Made by a program: the position numbers and the translations under genes. Source: Xylaria sp. FL1777 (lineage: Eukaryota; Ascomycota; Sordariomycetes; Xylariales; Xylariaceae). From it: a stretch of 64,000 nucleotides of DNA. The notes under the pieces are model-generated. The model was given only the letters and a program-made list of their open reading frames with translations. It did no database searches and was not told where the DNA came from. The DNA lies in contig MU400676.1 in the NCBI GenBank assembly GCA_022578965.1, positions 28,058 through 92,057 of the forward strand. Direction: 5' to 3'. This document shows, one piece after another, positions 36,291 to 49,300 of this stretch (the first letter of the stretch is position 1; the number at the start of each line of letters is the position of its first letter).

Positions 36291-36551
36291 ATAATTAGTA
36301 AATAAACATTATAAAAAGGTAGTTTTATATATTAACTTTTGTACTTTTTTATACTATTTTAAGTTTAATACTTAATAAAAATATATTTTATTTTTAACTT
36401 TATTTTTATATATAAGTTTTTAGCTAAAATTAGTTTAATACTTATTTTTTTTGTTAATATATTGCTATTTAAATTAAAAGTTATATATAAAACAAATATA
36501 TTATTAAAAAAAGTTTACTTTTTTAATTAAATTTTTAGTGCAGTTTAGTAT
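36291..36551. other. Unassigned AT-rich flank of element E1
   Basis: No gene. It leads into the AAATA target duplication of E1 at 36552. Confidence 0.5.
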
Positions 36552-36556
36552 AAATA
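36552..36556. repeat. Target site duplication of E1, left
   Basis: AAATA immediately before the TGTTA start of the left LTR; the same five bases follow the right LTR at 44225. Confidence 0.75.
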
Positions 36557-37050
36557 TGTTATAAAATTAGCATAAAGGTAGCCTTTAGAGCGGCTTAATG
36601 CCTTTATATATATTTTGCACTTCTTTTTTTGCTAGCTAAAGCTGAAGTTATGTAATAACTTATTTAGCTTATTAAGCTTATAGTAATTTAAAGCTTACTA
36701 AGCTTACAATAATTTAAAGTTTACTAAGCTTACAATAATTTAGTGCTTACTAAACTTGCAGTAATTTAAGAAAAATTACTACTTTTTTTACTTTTTTTTT
36801 GTTTATATAATTATGTATTTTTTATATTTAGTTATTTGTTTAGTTCTAGTTTTTTAGCTATTAATTTTTTATAACTACTAAGCATTAATATATTTATTAT
36901 TTTTAATTTTTTAAAACTTTTATTAATATATAGTAATAAAAGTACCTTAAAAACTTTTTTAATAAATTACTGTTAAAAATCCTATTATTATTTATAAATT
37001 AAAACCTTAAAAGCAAACTTATTATATTAATATATAATAAGTTTATTATA
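36557..37050 (+). repeat. E1 left (5') LTR
   Basis: 494 bases. It starts TGTTATAAAATTAGCA and ends GTTTATTATA, where the right LTR has GTCTGTTACA. It carries four 26-base tandem units (GCTTACTAAGCTTACARTAA type) starting at 36667, 36693, 36719 and 36745. Confidence 0.85.
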
Positions 37051-38391
37051 TTTTAATAGCTTTTTAATTAATAAAACTTAATATATAAAAATAAATATTA
37101 GTATAAAAAGTTAAATAATAAACAATTTATAAAATAAACTTTTAAAAATATACTAAAGAAATATTTAAAAAACAAAAATGCTAAATAGTATTATATAAAT
37201 AAACTTTACTTAATAACTAATAAACTAGATCTAAATTATATTACTAAAAACAAAAAATCAAAAATTAAGTTTAAAAATCTTAAAAACTTTTAAAATTAGT
37301 AATGTACTAAAATAATAAACTTTAATACTTTTACTAGCTATTTTTATTAAAAAAAAGCAATAGTAAAAAAAAAAAAGTTAAACAGTAGTAATAAAAAAAA
37401 ACTAATATTAATACTAATATTATAAAGCAAACTAGTTGCTTTAACTTAAAAAATAGCTTAAATATTAAGCATTATAACTTTTAAACTAGCATAAATACTA
37501 GCTATAATAATTAAATCAGTAATAATAACTGCTATTATAACAATAAATTAAAGCTTTAAACAAATAATTATGCTATAACTAATATTAATATTATTACTAG
37601 TAAACTTAATGCTTATTTTTATTATTGTTATACTTAAAATAATAATTTAAAATAAAAAACCTAACTTTTTATTATTACTATTACTTTTATTATTAAAATT
37701 ATTTATAATGTTAAAAATACTAAACATTAAAAGTTTTAAACTTATTACTTTAAAGCTTTATAATAAATTTATAAATATAAAAGCCTTTTTAATTTATGCT
37801 AAACTTTATTTAAAATAGTACTTTATTACTATTATAAAAAAAAATCAAAAAATAATAACTATTTTATAATTTTTATTAAAAAAAATACTAAAATAGTTTT
37901 AATTTATTTTAAAAGATTTTTTAAAAACTAATAAATTAACTAACTTTAAGCTAAAAACAAAAAAGATTTTTAAAAACTACGTTAAGTTTAAAAATTAAAT
38001 AAAAGCATTATTTAAAAATACTTAAAAAGCAAAACACATAAAAAAAGCATTTTACTGCTTAAAACAAACAAAAATAGCAATAAATTATACTATAAGATTT
38101 AAACGATTAATAGTAATTTTAAAATTACTTAAGCTTGCATTATTTTATTTATTTTATAATAAACTTAAAACTTAAGTTTAAAACAAACTATATAAAATAA
38201 ATAAACTAGCAAAAATTAATACGTATATTAATATAACTATTATAATTAATTAATAATTATTTAATTAATACTTTAAAACTAAAAAAACTAAAAAAAACAA
38301 AAAAACAAATATTTAAAAAAATATTAAATAAAGATTTAAGCAAATTAATAAAGTTTAAAAACAATAACTTTAAAATATGTTTAAAGTTAAA

Positions 38392-38433
38392 TATTATAAT
38401 TATAAAAAAAAAACATTTTTAAAAATAATGCTA
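38392..38433 (+). pseudogene. Gag zinc-knuckle relic in E1
   Basis: Collinear with the clearer relic at 59890-59931 in E2. Here both leading Cys codons are Tyr codons (TAT), and the A run between the second Cys and the His is two bases shorter than in E2, which puts the His and last Cys in another frame. It identifies the surrounding 38 kb region as gag. Confidence 0.55.
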
Positions 38434-41400
38434 ATTTAAAAAAAAAAATAAAAAAAAAAGCTACAAAAAAAAAAAGATTTTTTAACTTAAAAAAAAAGTA
38501 TAAGTTATAAAAATCTAAAACAACAAAAAATAATAAAGCAATTTAAAAAATATGTTTTTAAAGCAAAAATATAAAGTTGCTATTTTAAGTTAAAACAAAA
38601 GTATTATATTAAATAAATTTAAATGCTTTATTTATTTAGGTTAAAATAAACAAACATATAAATATTATTTAAAAGCTTTATAATTATTAAAATAAATTAC
38701 AAAAAAATATATTTGCTATATAAATAATTAAAGTTATTTAATATATAACTTAAAAAAATAGTTTAATTAAAAGTAGCAAACAATAAAAAGTAATAAGTTA
38801 ATATAGTTAGCAAATTTATAAAACTATAAAAATTTTAAACTATTAAAGCTTAAAATATAGCTTAAAAAAAATTATATTTAAAAAAACAAAACTATAATTA
38901 TAAATAGTATAATTACTAAACTAATTATAAACTACTAAAATATTTAGTTGCTAAATAAACTTAAAAAAATAGAACTTATAAAACTTTAAAACAAAAACAA
39001 ATAAAATTAAAAGCTATAAAAAACACTACAAAAAAAAAACTAATAAAAATAAACAAAATATTTTTATAATTTAAACTGCTTTAAATATAATAAAACAAAA
39101 AAGCATTAATAGTTAATATAAAAACTAATATGTTTTAAAAACTAAAACTAGCAATTTAACTAATTGCTAAAAATTACTACTATAATAAAACTATAATAAA
39201 AAACAATAATAATATTTTATGCTTAAAAAATCTAAAATATAATAAAATATTATAAAATTATTATATAATATATTATTACTACTAATATTTATTTAACAAA
39301 TTAAAAAATAATTAGTTTTTTAAACAAATTATAAAAACAAAAATATAAAACTTTTATAAATTAAAGTAGTTAATTATAACTATAGTTTACTATAAAAATT
39401 TACAAAAATTTATAACATTTAAAAAAAATTCTAACTATACTTATAATATTAGTTCAAAAAAATATAAAAATAACTATTATAAATATTATTAGCTAATTAA
39501 AGTATAATTATACTAAAAAATAGTTGCTAAAAGCAAAAAAGCTTAAAAGCTATAATTTAAAACTTAATTAAAAGCAAAAATAAAACAAAGCATAATAACA
39601 TTTAAAATATAAAATAAAACAAGCATTTAAACATTTAATATAAAAAAGTTAAAAAACAAAATAAACATTTACTAAAAAAGCAGCAAATAGCTAAAAAAAC
39701 TAAAGCTTTACGTAAAGTTTAATGCAATAATTAAAAAAATTAATTTAAAGTTAAACTTATATATTAAAAAAAAAAGTATAACACTTTAATTAATTTAAAA
39801 GCATAAGCTAATATAATTTTACTTAAAATAATAAAACAAAATAAAATTTTTTAAAAATATAAGCAAAAATTTTAAAAAATTAAAAAATTTAATAAAAGTA
39901 CTTTTAGCTATAATAACAGTTATATACTTAAAAAAACTAAACCTTTTAATATATTTATATAAAAACATAAAAAGCAAATTATATTAAATATTGCTAATAT
40001 ATTTAATTATAATATTATTTTAAAAATATTATAGCTAAAAACTAGCAACTTTTTGATTTAATAAAAAGCAAAAACTATTAATTAAAAAAGTAAAAAACAA
40101 AGCAAAAAAATTAGAAAAATCGCAAAAAAAATCCTAAACAAAATACTAAAAGTATATTACAGATTTTATAAACTATTTAAAAAAAAAAAAAAAAAAGAAC
40201 TTTTTAAATATAGCTTATAAAACTATTATATTTTTATTAAGAAAAAATGTTAACTAAAGCTTTATTAAGTATATTACATAAGCTTAAATAAAACAAACGT
40301 TTTATAAAAATATATTTAAAAAAATCTAACAAAAGAATTTTTAAAAGAATTTTAGTTATTTGTTAAATATTTTATAATACTAATACTTAAAATAAAAAAT
40401 AAAAAACAACTAATTAATAAAAAAAAAAAACTAGTATAACAAATAATAATTAACTATTAATTATTAAACGTAATTATTATTGCAAATAAATATTTTTTTA
40501 TTTTATTAGTAATTATAAAAAAAAACATTAGTTAAATAAAATAGTTTATAGTAGTTAATATTCCAAATAAATATTATGCTATTAAAATAGCTAAAAAAAA
40601 AAAATAAAAAACTGCTATATAAATAATATATAAACTATATAAATATATAGTTATACTACAAAAACTATAAAACGTACTAATTAGCTTTTAATATATAATA
40701 ATAATAATTTTATAAAAGTTTTTAAACAAATTTATGTTTATTTACTTAAATAATATTTTAATTTACTTTAAAATATTAAAAAAACATAAAAAACATATAA
40801 CTTAAGTATTAAAAACACTTAAATAAACAAAATTATAACTTAATACAAAAAAATATATATAATATATATAAAAAATTAACTTTTTAAAATTTATAATTAC
40901 TTTAAAACAAATATAAATTTAATAGTTAAAAATTAATATAATATAAAACTAAAAAATATTTAACTTAGCTACTATTATAAATATATAATAAGCATTAAAA
41001 TTTTTAAACTATGTTTAAATGTTAATTTAAAACTTTAAAAAAATAACATTTTATTTTATAAAGTATATAAAAAAAAAATACAAAAAAAAATTCTTTTTAA
41101 TTTTAAAGAAAGCCTAAAAAGCTTTTAAAAAACTAAAACTAAAAGTTATTTTTAACTTTATAGTTAAACTATTTAATCTATAAAAAAAAAAAAGCTAAAA
41201 ATTAATGCTTTAAATAGTATAATTACAAAAGTTTTAAAACAATTAAAAAATAACAAAAAATAACATTTAATAGTTTATTACTTTAAAGCATTATAAAATA
41301 TAATATTATAATATTTTATATATAATAAAGAACTATTTGCAATTATTATAGCATTTAAAAAGTAAGAACTATTTTTTATAAAAACTACAAAACTAATTAA

Positions 41401-43740
41401 AATTTATTTAAATTATTAAAACCTAACAAAATTTATAACTACATAAAAAATTATTAAACAATATAAAAATTAAATAATTTTTTTTTTTAAGTTTAACTTT
41501 AAAATATGTTATATTAAAAGAAAAAAAAACATTTAAGCAAACATATTTAGTTAATAAAATCAAAAAAAATTTAAAGTTTTAAAAAAAAACATTTAAGTAT
41601 TATATTTTTAAAAAAATAAAAGTTTAAAAATCAAAGTTATACTTAAGAATTTTATAAATATATAGCTATAATAAACTTATAACTTAAAAAAGTTAATATA
41701 ACTATAAAAATACAAAAAATTAAAAAATAATAAGCTAATATATAAATATAAAGTTTAATTACTAAAATTTTTATAAAACAAATTTATTAAAAAATTTTAT
41801 AAACATTTATTATATAAATACTAAAAAGCAATAAAAATAGTTAAACAACTATAAAAAAAATATAATTTTTTAAAACTATAAAACATAGTTAAATTTATTA
41901 TAAAAAAGTGCAATATTTATAATAAAGCTAAAGCAGCTTAATATAAGCTTTATAAACTATTATAATTTATATAAATATTTAAATAAACATAATATATTAT
42001 TGCTTAAAATTTTATTATAATATTACTTTTATTAATTAATTTAGTTATAAAAGTATAATATAATAAAATATAAATTATTATTAATAAATTTATTAAATAT
42101 GCTTATTTTTTACTGTTTAAAAAAAATATAATAGATAAATAATTTATATATGCTTTTATATGCTAATATTTAAATAAGCATAAACTATTAAAAAAGATTG
42201 TTTTAAACTAAAATAAATTGTTTACTTTTAAATTTAAAACTAGCTTTTTTAAACTTATTAATATTAAACTAAAGTTTTTAATTGTTTACTACTTATAAAT
42301 AAATAAACAAACAAAAAAATTAAACTAAATATTAAAATAATATTTATAAAATTATATTAATTACTAATAAAATAATTAAATAAAATTATTACTAATAATA
42401 TAAATTTTATATAATATATTAACAAACAAAAATATAAATATATTTTTGCATAAAGCTATTTATAAATAGCAAGCAATTATTAAAAAACAAAAAAAAACAT
42501 TAATAAAAACACTTATTATTTTAACTATAATACTTTAAGCAAAAACTATTGCAATAAAAATTAAAACACTACAAGCTAAACTATAATTATGCTTTTAATT
42601 TTTATAATAATAAATATTAATATATTATAACAAAAAATAAACTAAAAAATTAACTTTTAAAAAAAAAAACAAGGTTTATTTGCTATAATAAAAACAAAAT
42701 GCTAATATTAATATTTTTTAAATCAAAACAAAATAACTAAGCAATAAATTAAAATTTAAAAAATTTAGCTTTTTTAAAATTAAAAAAGTTATTTTATTTA
42801 TTAACTATAAACTATTATTACTAAAAAATATGCAAATTTATTTTATTTTTTATATTTTTTTATTAAAATTAGTACTTATTAAAATACTTATTAAAACATA
42901 ACTAAAAATAAAAACAAATTAAAACATTTATAAAGTTAAAAGTATACTAAATTTTTATTAAAACAATAATAATTTAAAATATTTTATTAAATAAAAAAAA
43001 TATTTATATATTAATAATATTTAAAAACTTAAAAAACATTTAAAAACTATTAAAGTAGTTATAAATTAGTTTTACTGCTAATATTTTAATTATTTAAAAC
43101 TAAAAAAAAAAAGTTAACTTTAAAAAAAACGCCTAAAAAATTTTAATTAAACTTAAATAAAGCAGCTTGCGTTGCTTTAGCTTGCTTTTTTTGTTATTTT
43201 TGCTTTTTTATTAGCGCTTTTTATTTTTTTTTAATATGCTTTATTTTGTTTAATTTATTTAAGAACTAAAGCTTTTATTAAACTATTTTAATACTTTTTA
43301 CTTTTAAAAAACGTTTTTATATATAAAGCTAAGCTAATTTGCTTAAAACAAAATTAAAGCTATTTTAAGCTTGTTTTAATTTTTTTTAAACTAAAAATAG
43401 CTATTATTTTATTTGCTTTTTTTTTTTTAAAAACAATAGTACTTAAAAACTATATTATTAATTAAATTAATTAAAACTTTTAATTTATTGCAAAAGCAAT
43501 TAGTACGTATACATTTAAAATAATAAAACATATTATTTGTTATTTTATATATTAATAACTAATTAAAGCAGCAAAAATAAAGCATAATTTTATAGCTAGT
43601 AAAATTAATAAAAAAAGCAAAAATAAATTTTTGCTTTGTTTTAAATAAGCAATAAGTTTTTTTAATGCGTTTTAATATTATAACATATAAAAAAAAAAAA
43701 AAAAAAAATACTTATAAAAAATTATTAAAACAACAATTCT

Positions 43741-43756
43741 AAAAAAAAAGAAATAA
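43741..43756 (+). other. Polypurine tract of E1
   Basis: Nine A, then GAAATAA, directly before the right LTR. This is the expected place for the primer of plus-strand DNA synthesis. Confidence 0.6.
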
Positions 43757-44224
43757 TATTACAAAATTAGCATAGAAATAGCTTTTAAAGCAGCTTAATG
43801 CTTTTATATATACTTTGCACTTTTTTTTTTGCTAGCTAAAATTAAAGTTATATAACAATTTATTTAGCTTATTAAGCTTATAATAATTTAAAGCTTACTA
43901 AGCTTACAATAATTTAATGCTTACTAAACTTGCAATAATTTAAAAAAAGTTACTACTTTTTTTACTTTTTCTTTGTTTATATAATTATGCACTTTTTATA
44001 TTTAGTTATTTGCTTAGTTCTAGTTTTTTAGCTATTAATTTTTTATAACTACTAAGCACTAATATATTTATTACTTTTAATCCCTTAAGACCCTTATTAA
44101 TGCACAGTAGTAAAAATACCCCAAAAACTTCCCTAACGGACTACTGTTAAGAATCCTATTATTACTTGCAAATCAAAACTCTAAAAGCAAACCTGTTATA
44201 TTAATATATAACAGGTCTGTTACA
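43757..44224 (+). repeat. E1 right (3') LTR
   Basis: 468 bases, 26 fewer than the left LTR because it has three instead of four 26-base units (starts 43867, 43893, 43919). It begins TATTACAAAATTAGCA (TG changed to TA) and ends GTCTGTTACA. Confidence 0.85.
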
Positions 44225-44239
44225 AAATATAGCTTGCTT

Positions 44240-44477
44240 AAAAATAAGTAAAATATAAATTTCCTTAATATAAAAAAGCAAACAAAATTTAAATAAAAAC
44301 TTATTATAAAGTATTATAGCTTAACTAAAGTAATTTATTTAAAAATAAAATTTGTTTTTATAAATTAAAATAAAAATATTATATAAAAGTTTAAAATAGC
44401 TAAAAAACCTTAATATAACTAAAAAATAATATAGTTTTTAGCAGTTATTAAAGTAAAGTTTTATTTATATAAAAACA
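44240..44477. repeat. Repeat J, copy 2
   Basis: Direct match to 35395-35632. It begins just outside E1's right target duplication and runs up to the first 89-base array of family C copy 3. Confidence 0.7.
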
Positions 44478-44495
44478 TATAAAAAAAAGTTAAAA

Positions 44496-44700
44496 GCTGC
44501 AATAAAAATTTTAGTTATTTTAGTTATTAAAACTTGCGTTTTATTTAAAACTAATGCTGCTTTTTTTGCTTTAAAAATATAAAAGCTATAATAAAAATTC
44601 TAGTTATATTAATTATTAAAATTTATGCTTTATTTAAAACTAACGTTGCTTTTTTTATTTTAAAAATCTATAAGCTGCAGTAAAAATCCTAGTTATAGCA
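44496..44700. repeat. 89-bp tandem repeat left of family C copy 3
   Basis: Units start with GCTGCAATAAAAA at 44496, GCTATAATAAAAA at 44585 and GCTGCAGTAAAAA at 44674, spacing 89 and 89. Each unit includes TTATTTAAAACTAA and GCTTTTTTTGCTTTAAAAAT-type segments. Confidence 0.85.
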
Positions 44701-44879
44701 ATTTTTATTTTTATTATTAAATATTTATAAATATGTTTATAAATATACTAATAAAATTAAAAGCTAAAGCTATAAAATAAAATTTAAAATAAGTATTAAA
44801 AATAAATTAAGTATTAAAAAATCTTATTATTTATTTTGCTAAAAATAATATAAGCAAAAATATCTTAAATAAAATAAAA
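44701..44879. other. Spacer between 89-bp array and C core
   Basis: AT-rich, no gene; not matched to the corresponding place in C copy 1. Confidence 0.4.
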
Positions 44880-45389
44880 CATTAAATTTTTTTATTATTA
44901 AAATAGTTTTTTTTATTAAAGCTATAACTATTTATAAAGCTAAAAAAAAAATTTATGCTAATTTTAAATTTTTTTTTTATAAATATTAAATTAATAGCAG
45001 GTTTAATAACTTAAGCATAATATTATATGCTATAAATAATACTTATTTAAGCTTTATAATTAAATATTTTACTAAAAAATAATATAACTAAAATGCTTAT
45101 ATTATTACTAAAAATAAAAGCATTTATAGCTTAAAAAGCTATTATAATAATAAAAATATTAATAATTATTTTAGTAAAAATGCAGCTAAAAGCAGTAATA
45201 TTTCTGTTATTTTTTTAAAGCATTAATATTATAGCTATAACTTTAGCTTTTTTTATAATAAAACGCTTATTAAAAATTTTAATGTTATTATTTAAACTAT
45301 TGCTTTTATTATTATTAAAAAAGTTTAATAAAGCAAAAATAGCTAATATAATATATTTGTAGCTTTACGCTTTAGTATTAAATATTTAA
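44880..45389. mobile_element. Repeat family C, copy 3, core
   Basis: Matches 8166-8680 and the split copy 2. It shows the uninterrupted site (around 45028) into which LINE B1 inserted in copy 2. Confidence 0.75.
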
Positions 45390-45625
45390 TTATTAAAGCT
45401 TACGCTTTATTTAAAACTAATGCTATGTTTTTTACTTTAAAAATTTATAAGCTATAATAAAAATTCTAGTTATACTAGTTATTAAAACTTGCGCTTTATT
45501 TAAAACTAATGCTGCTTTTTTTGCTTTAAAAATATAAAAGCTGCATTAAAAATTCTAGTTATGCTAGTTTTTAAAACCTGCGCTTTATTTAGAACTAATG
45601 CTGCTTTTTTTTATTATACGTTATA
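45390..45625. repeat. 89-bp tandem repeat right of family C copy 3
   Basis: The same 89-base unit as at 44496-44700. The landmarks GCTATAATAAAAA at 45451 and GCTGCATTAAAAA at 45540 are 89 apart. The array thus flanks the C core on both sides in this copy, in direct orientation. Confidence 0.85.
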
Positions 45626-46058
45626 TTTTTACTTTTTAAACCTTTAAATTGTTTATATGTTTTAAATTGTTTTAAAAATTTAATTTTGTGCGTTTATTTA
45701 TACTTAATTAAAGCGCTTTAAATTACAAAGTATATAATTAACCCTTTTTAAAAAAATTAACTGCATTAAACTATTACGTTTTTTTTTTTCTTTTGTTTTT
45801 AATTTTTTATTTTATTGTTTTATTTTGTTTTATTTATTACTACGTTAATATAAAGTTTTCTTTTTTATTACTTTGTAATACAAAAAACTTTGAGCTATAA
45901 ATAAAAATTATTTAAATGTTTTAATATAATTTTTATGTTTTAATTAGCTAGTTTTTATATATTAATTATTTAATTAAGCTAATAGTTTATTTAACAATAA
46001 TTTAAAATAGCAATAAAACTTTTAATTATTAAATATAAATAATAATATATAATATTAA
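45626..46058. other. Unassigned AT-rich stretch
   Basis: No gene or assignable repeat. It holds T-rich runs near 45780-45860 and abuts the left LTR of element D. Confidence 0.45.
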
Positions 46059-46323
46059 TGTTGGAATAACTAGTTATTAGTTGCAACTTTTATATATAAT
46101 ACATATAATAAGTTTTGCATAAAAACCACTTTGTGTAAAAGCTATTATATAAACTAAAGTAATCTTAGTGTTAGCTTAGCTTGTACGCTAGCAAAGTTTT
46201 TATATATAAAAAAGAACTTTTGCTTTATATAAACTTTTTTTTTTTTTAAACATATAAAACATAAATAGCTTATAATATAAAAATTATTATACTTTATTTT
46301 AGTATATATATATTAAACATATA
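46059..46323 (+). repeat. Element D left (5') LTR
   Basis: Starts TGTTGGAATAAC; contains TTAGTGTTAGCTTAGCTTGT and a T-run; ends around ATTAAACATATA. It keeps GG, CC and CG sites that are AA, TT or TA in the right LTR. Confidence 0.85.
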
Positions 46324-49300
46324 ATTATATAAAGCTTATTTAATATTAATTAGTAGTTATATTTGTACTTTTAACTTATTTATAATAAACTATAAATTAG
46401 CTAAAGTAATAACAAAGTTATATAATATACTTTTATTTTAACTTATTAAAAAAAGATTTGTTTTTTGTATTACGCTTGTTTTTTTTTTAATATATAAATA
46501 TATTGTTTAGTTTATTTTTTTTAATTAGCTAAAGTAAGCCTGTTTAAAGAAAAAAAAAAAAAGATTTAATTTATTTATGTATAAAAACTAAACTTTTAAC
46601 CCGTTTATTAGTACTAAAAACGAAATAAAGAAAATAGCAAGCAATTTTGCTATTTTTTTAATTATATTGCTATATAAACATTAAGCAATATATTAACTAT
46701 ATTATTATATAAAAGCAAAACAGCAACTTATATAACTTAAATATAAAATTAAATATATTATATAATTTAGCTAAATTTACTATGTTTTAAAAAAACAAAC
46801 AACTATTTATAACGCTTTTAAAGTTAAAGCTAGTTATTTTTATGTATAAAAACTTAACTAAAAATGTGTTAATAAACGCATAATAAATAAATGCTTAAAT
46901 TAATTTTAAAATATAAAGCTAAAAAATTAATTTTAGCTATATAACTAAAATTAAGCTAAATATTAAGCTAGCATTTTATTATGCTAACTATTTATATTTT
47001 TATAAACTACTAAACTATTTTTAAAAAAGGTTTGCTAAAACTTTTAAAAAATAAACAAAAAATTCTTTCTAAAAAATTTATTAAAGCATATAAAGCGCTT
47101 TACTTAAAAACCTTAAGTTAAAAAGCATTTACTTTATATTAAAAATAACTATAATTTAAAAGCTTATAAAAATAGCCTATAAAAACTTTATAATTAAAAA
47201 ATTAAAAAAACTACTAAATATTTATTATATAATAACTATTTAATTACTAGCAACATTTTTAATATTAAGCTAATAGCTAAATACTTTTTTATATAATAAT
47301 TAAAACTTTTTAAACTATTTATATATTAAACTACTTTTTAAAAACCTAAGTTTTAATATATAATTTTAAACGTAATAACATAAATATTAACTATAATTAA
47401 TTTAACTAAGTATTAAATAGTAAAATTTCTTTAAATTATTTAATTTTTATATAACAAAAGCAAGCTATAAACTAATTTTTTACTTAGTATATAAATACTT
47501 TATTTAATATTATTTATTGCAAATATTAAAGCAAAAAACATATGTTTGTATAATATTAAATCTAACTATTAAAAGCACGTTTTTTAACTTATTTTTAATA
47601 AAGTTCGTACAAAATAAATTTATACTTTTTAACAAATATATTATTTTTTAAACAAGCTAAAACTTAAGCTAGAACTATATAAGCAAGCTATATAACTTAT
47701 TATATAACAAAGCTTATTTATTTATTACTACTTATTAATATATTAAAATTATAAAAAACTAATATTACGCTATATTTTTATATATTTTATAAAGTTATAT
47801 AAAGAACTTTTTTATTAACTATATTAGTTTAAATAAAACTTAAAATAAAATATATTATATAATAAATACTTATTTTAATACTAATATAAACTATAGCTAA
47901 TATTAAGCTAACTAAACAATAGTTTTTTTTATATAAAAAAAAAAAAAAAACTTAAGCTTAGCTTTATATAAAATATTTAAATTAATACTTAATAAGCTTA
48001 AAAGAATATAACAAACATTTAGTGCTAGCTATTAAAGCAAAATTTAATTAAGTATAAACGTTATATAAGCATATTAAAGTATATTAAAATTAGCTATAAT
48101 ATTAATTTTTTAAAAACTTTTATATAAAGAATTTTATGCTAACTTATAAGCATACTTATATATAGCATTAAATAGTATAGCAAAAACCTTTATATAAAAA
48201 GATAATAAATTATATTTTATAAACTAAAAATATAATTATAGCTATATAAAAAATTAATAACTTAAATTTATACTAAAGTTATTAAATTAATTAACTAAAT
48301 AGCTAAGCTATTTTTAAAGCTATAATTAAAAAAACTAAAACTTTTATATAAATAAAAAATGCTTTATTTGCTAAAAAAAAAGCTAGTAATTAATATGCTA
48401 TACTTTTTAAAAAAAAGCTTATATAAAAAACATATTTTTTAATTTGCATAAAATAATTTATAATTAAAAACTTATTTAAAAAAAATTCTTTATATATATA
48501 ACAAAATGCAAAAAATATCTAAAGTTAAACAATAGTACTAAAAATATTAATAAGAAATTTAATAACTAAACTATTTAATATTTAATAAATAGCATATTTT
48601 TTTATTATATAACAAAAAAAAATATTTAGAATTATAAACTAATAATACTATATAATTAGTTTATATTAAGCAATTATTATTATATGAACTACTAAAATAA
48701 ACTTTAAAATATTAGCGCTTTTAATTATTTAATAGTAAAAAAAGCTTAATTAAAAGCATACTTTTAAATATATTTTTATATAAAAATTAGTTAAACTTTA
48801 AGTAACGCTTATATTTATTTTAGCAAAAATAATATTATAAATACTATAAGCATTATATAAATAAAAAACGCTTTTAGTATAACTATATATTATATTTTAA
48901 ACACTTTTTTTTTTTTTTTTTTTTATTAAAAAATATTAACTGCTTAAAAGCATACTTTAATAATATAAAAAATATTATTATATAATAAAACAAAAAAACT
49001 ATTTTTGTTATATAAAAATAAAAACATTTGTTTTTTAATATTAGCTTATATAAAGCAAGTTTATACTTTATAAAAACAAAACTTTAAAAGCTTTATAAAC
49101 GTTTTAAATATTTTTATATAAAGAAATTATATAATATGTTTAATTATGCAAGCTATAATATTAATTGCTTTGCTTTAAAAAAAATCTAAAAGTTTTGCTA
49201 TTATTATTAGTTATATAATTAAACATTTTATTGTTTTAAATTTATAATTAAAAATAACTATAACTTTAATTATAAAGTTATAATTAATGCTATATAAATA

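Larger units (their letters stand above)
36557..44224 (+). mobile_element. LTR retrotransposon E1, dead, 7.7 kb
   Basis: Direct LTRs (36557-37050 and 43757-44224) bound the element, and the 5-base duplication AAATA lies at 36552-36556 and 44225-44229. The ends are TG...CA type after allowing for C-to-T change. A purine run (43741-43756) immediately precedes the right LTR, which sets the plus orientation. A Gag zinc-knuckle relic lies about 1.3 kb inside the left LTR. A collinear second copy, E2, starts at 58053. I could not assign it to Ty3 or Ty1 type, because no polymerase or integrase block is convincing. The part from about 43150 to 43280 is unusually pyrimidine-rich. Confidence 0.85.

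Noticed and set aside
43007..43060. Y-I-N-N-I followed by K-K-H-L-K-T-I-K-V-V on the plus strand in E1, like a Ty3-type polymerase Y-x-D-D block
   Set aside because: The distance between the two parts is about three residues too short, a stop intervenes, no other polymerase block lines up, and E2 does not reach this point. It is not enough to assign a superfamily.
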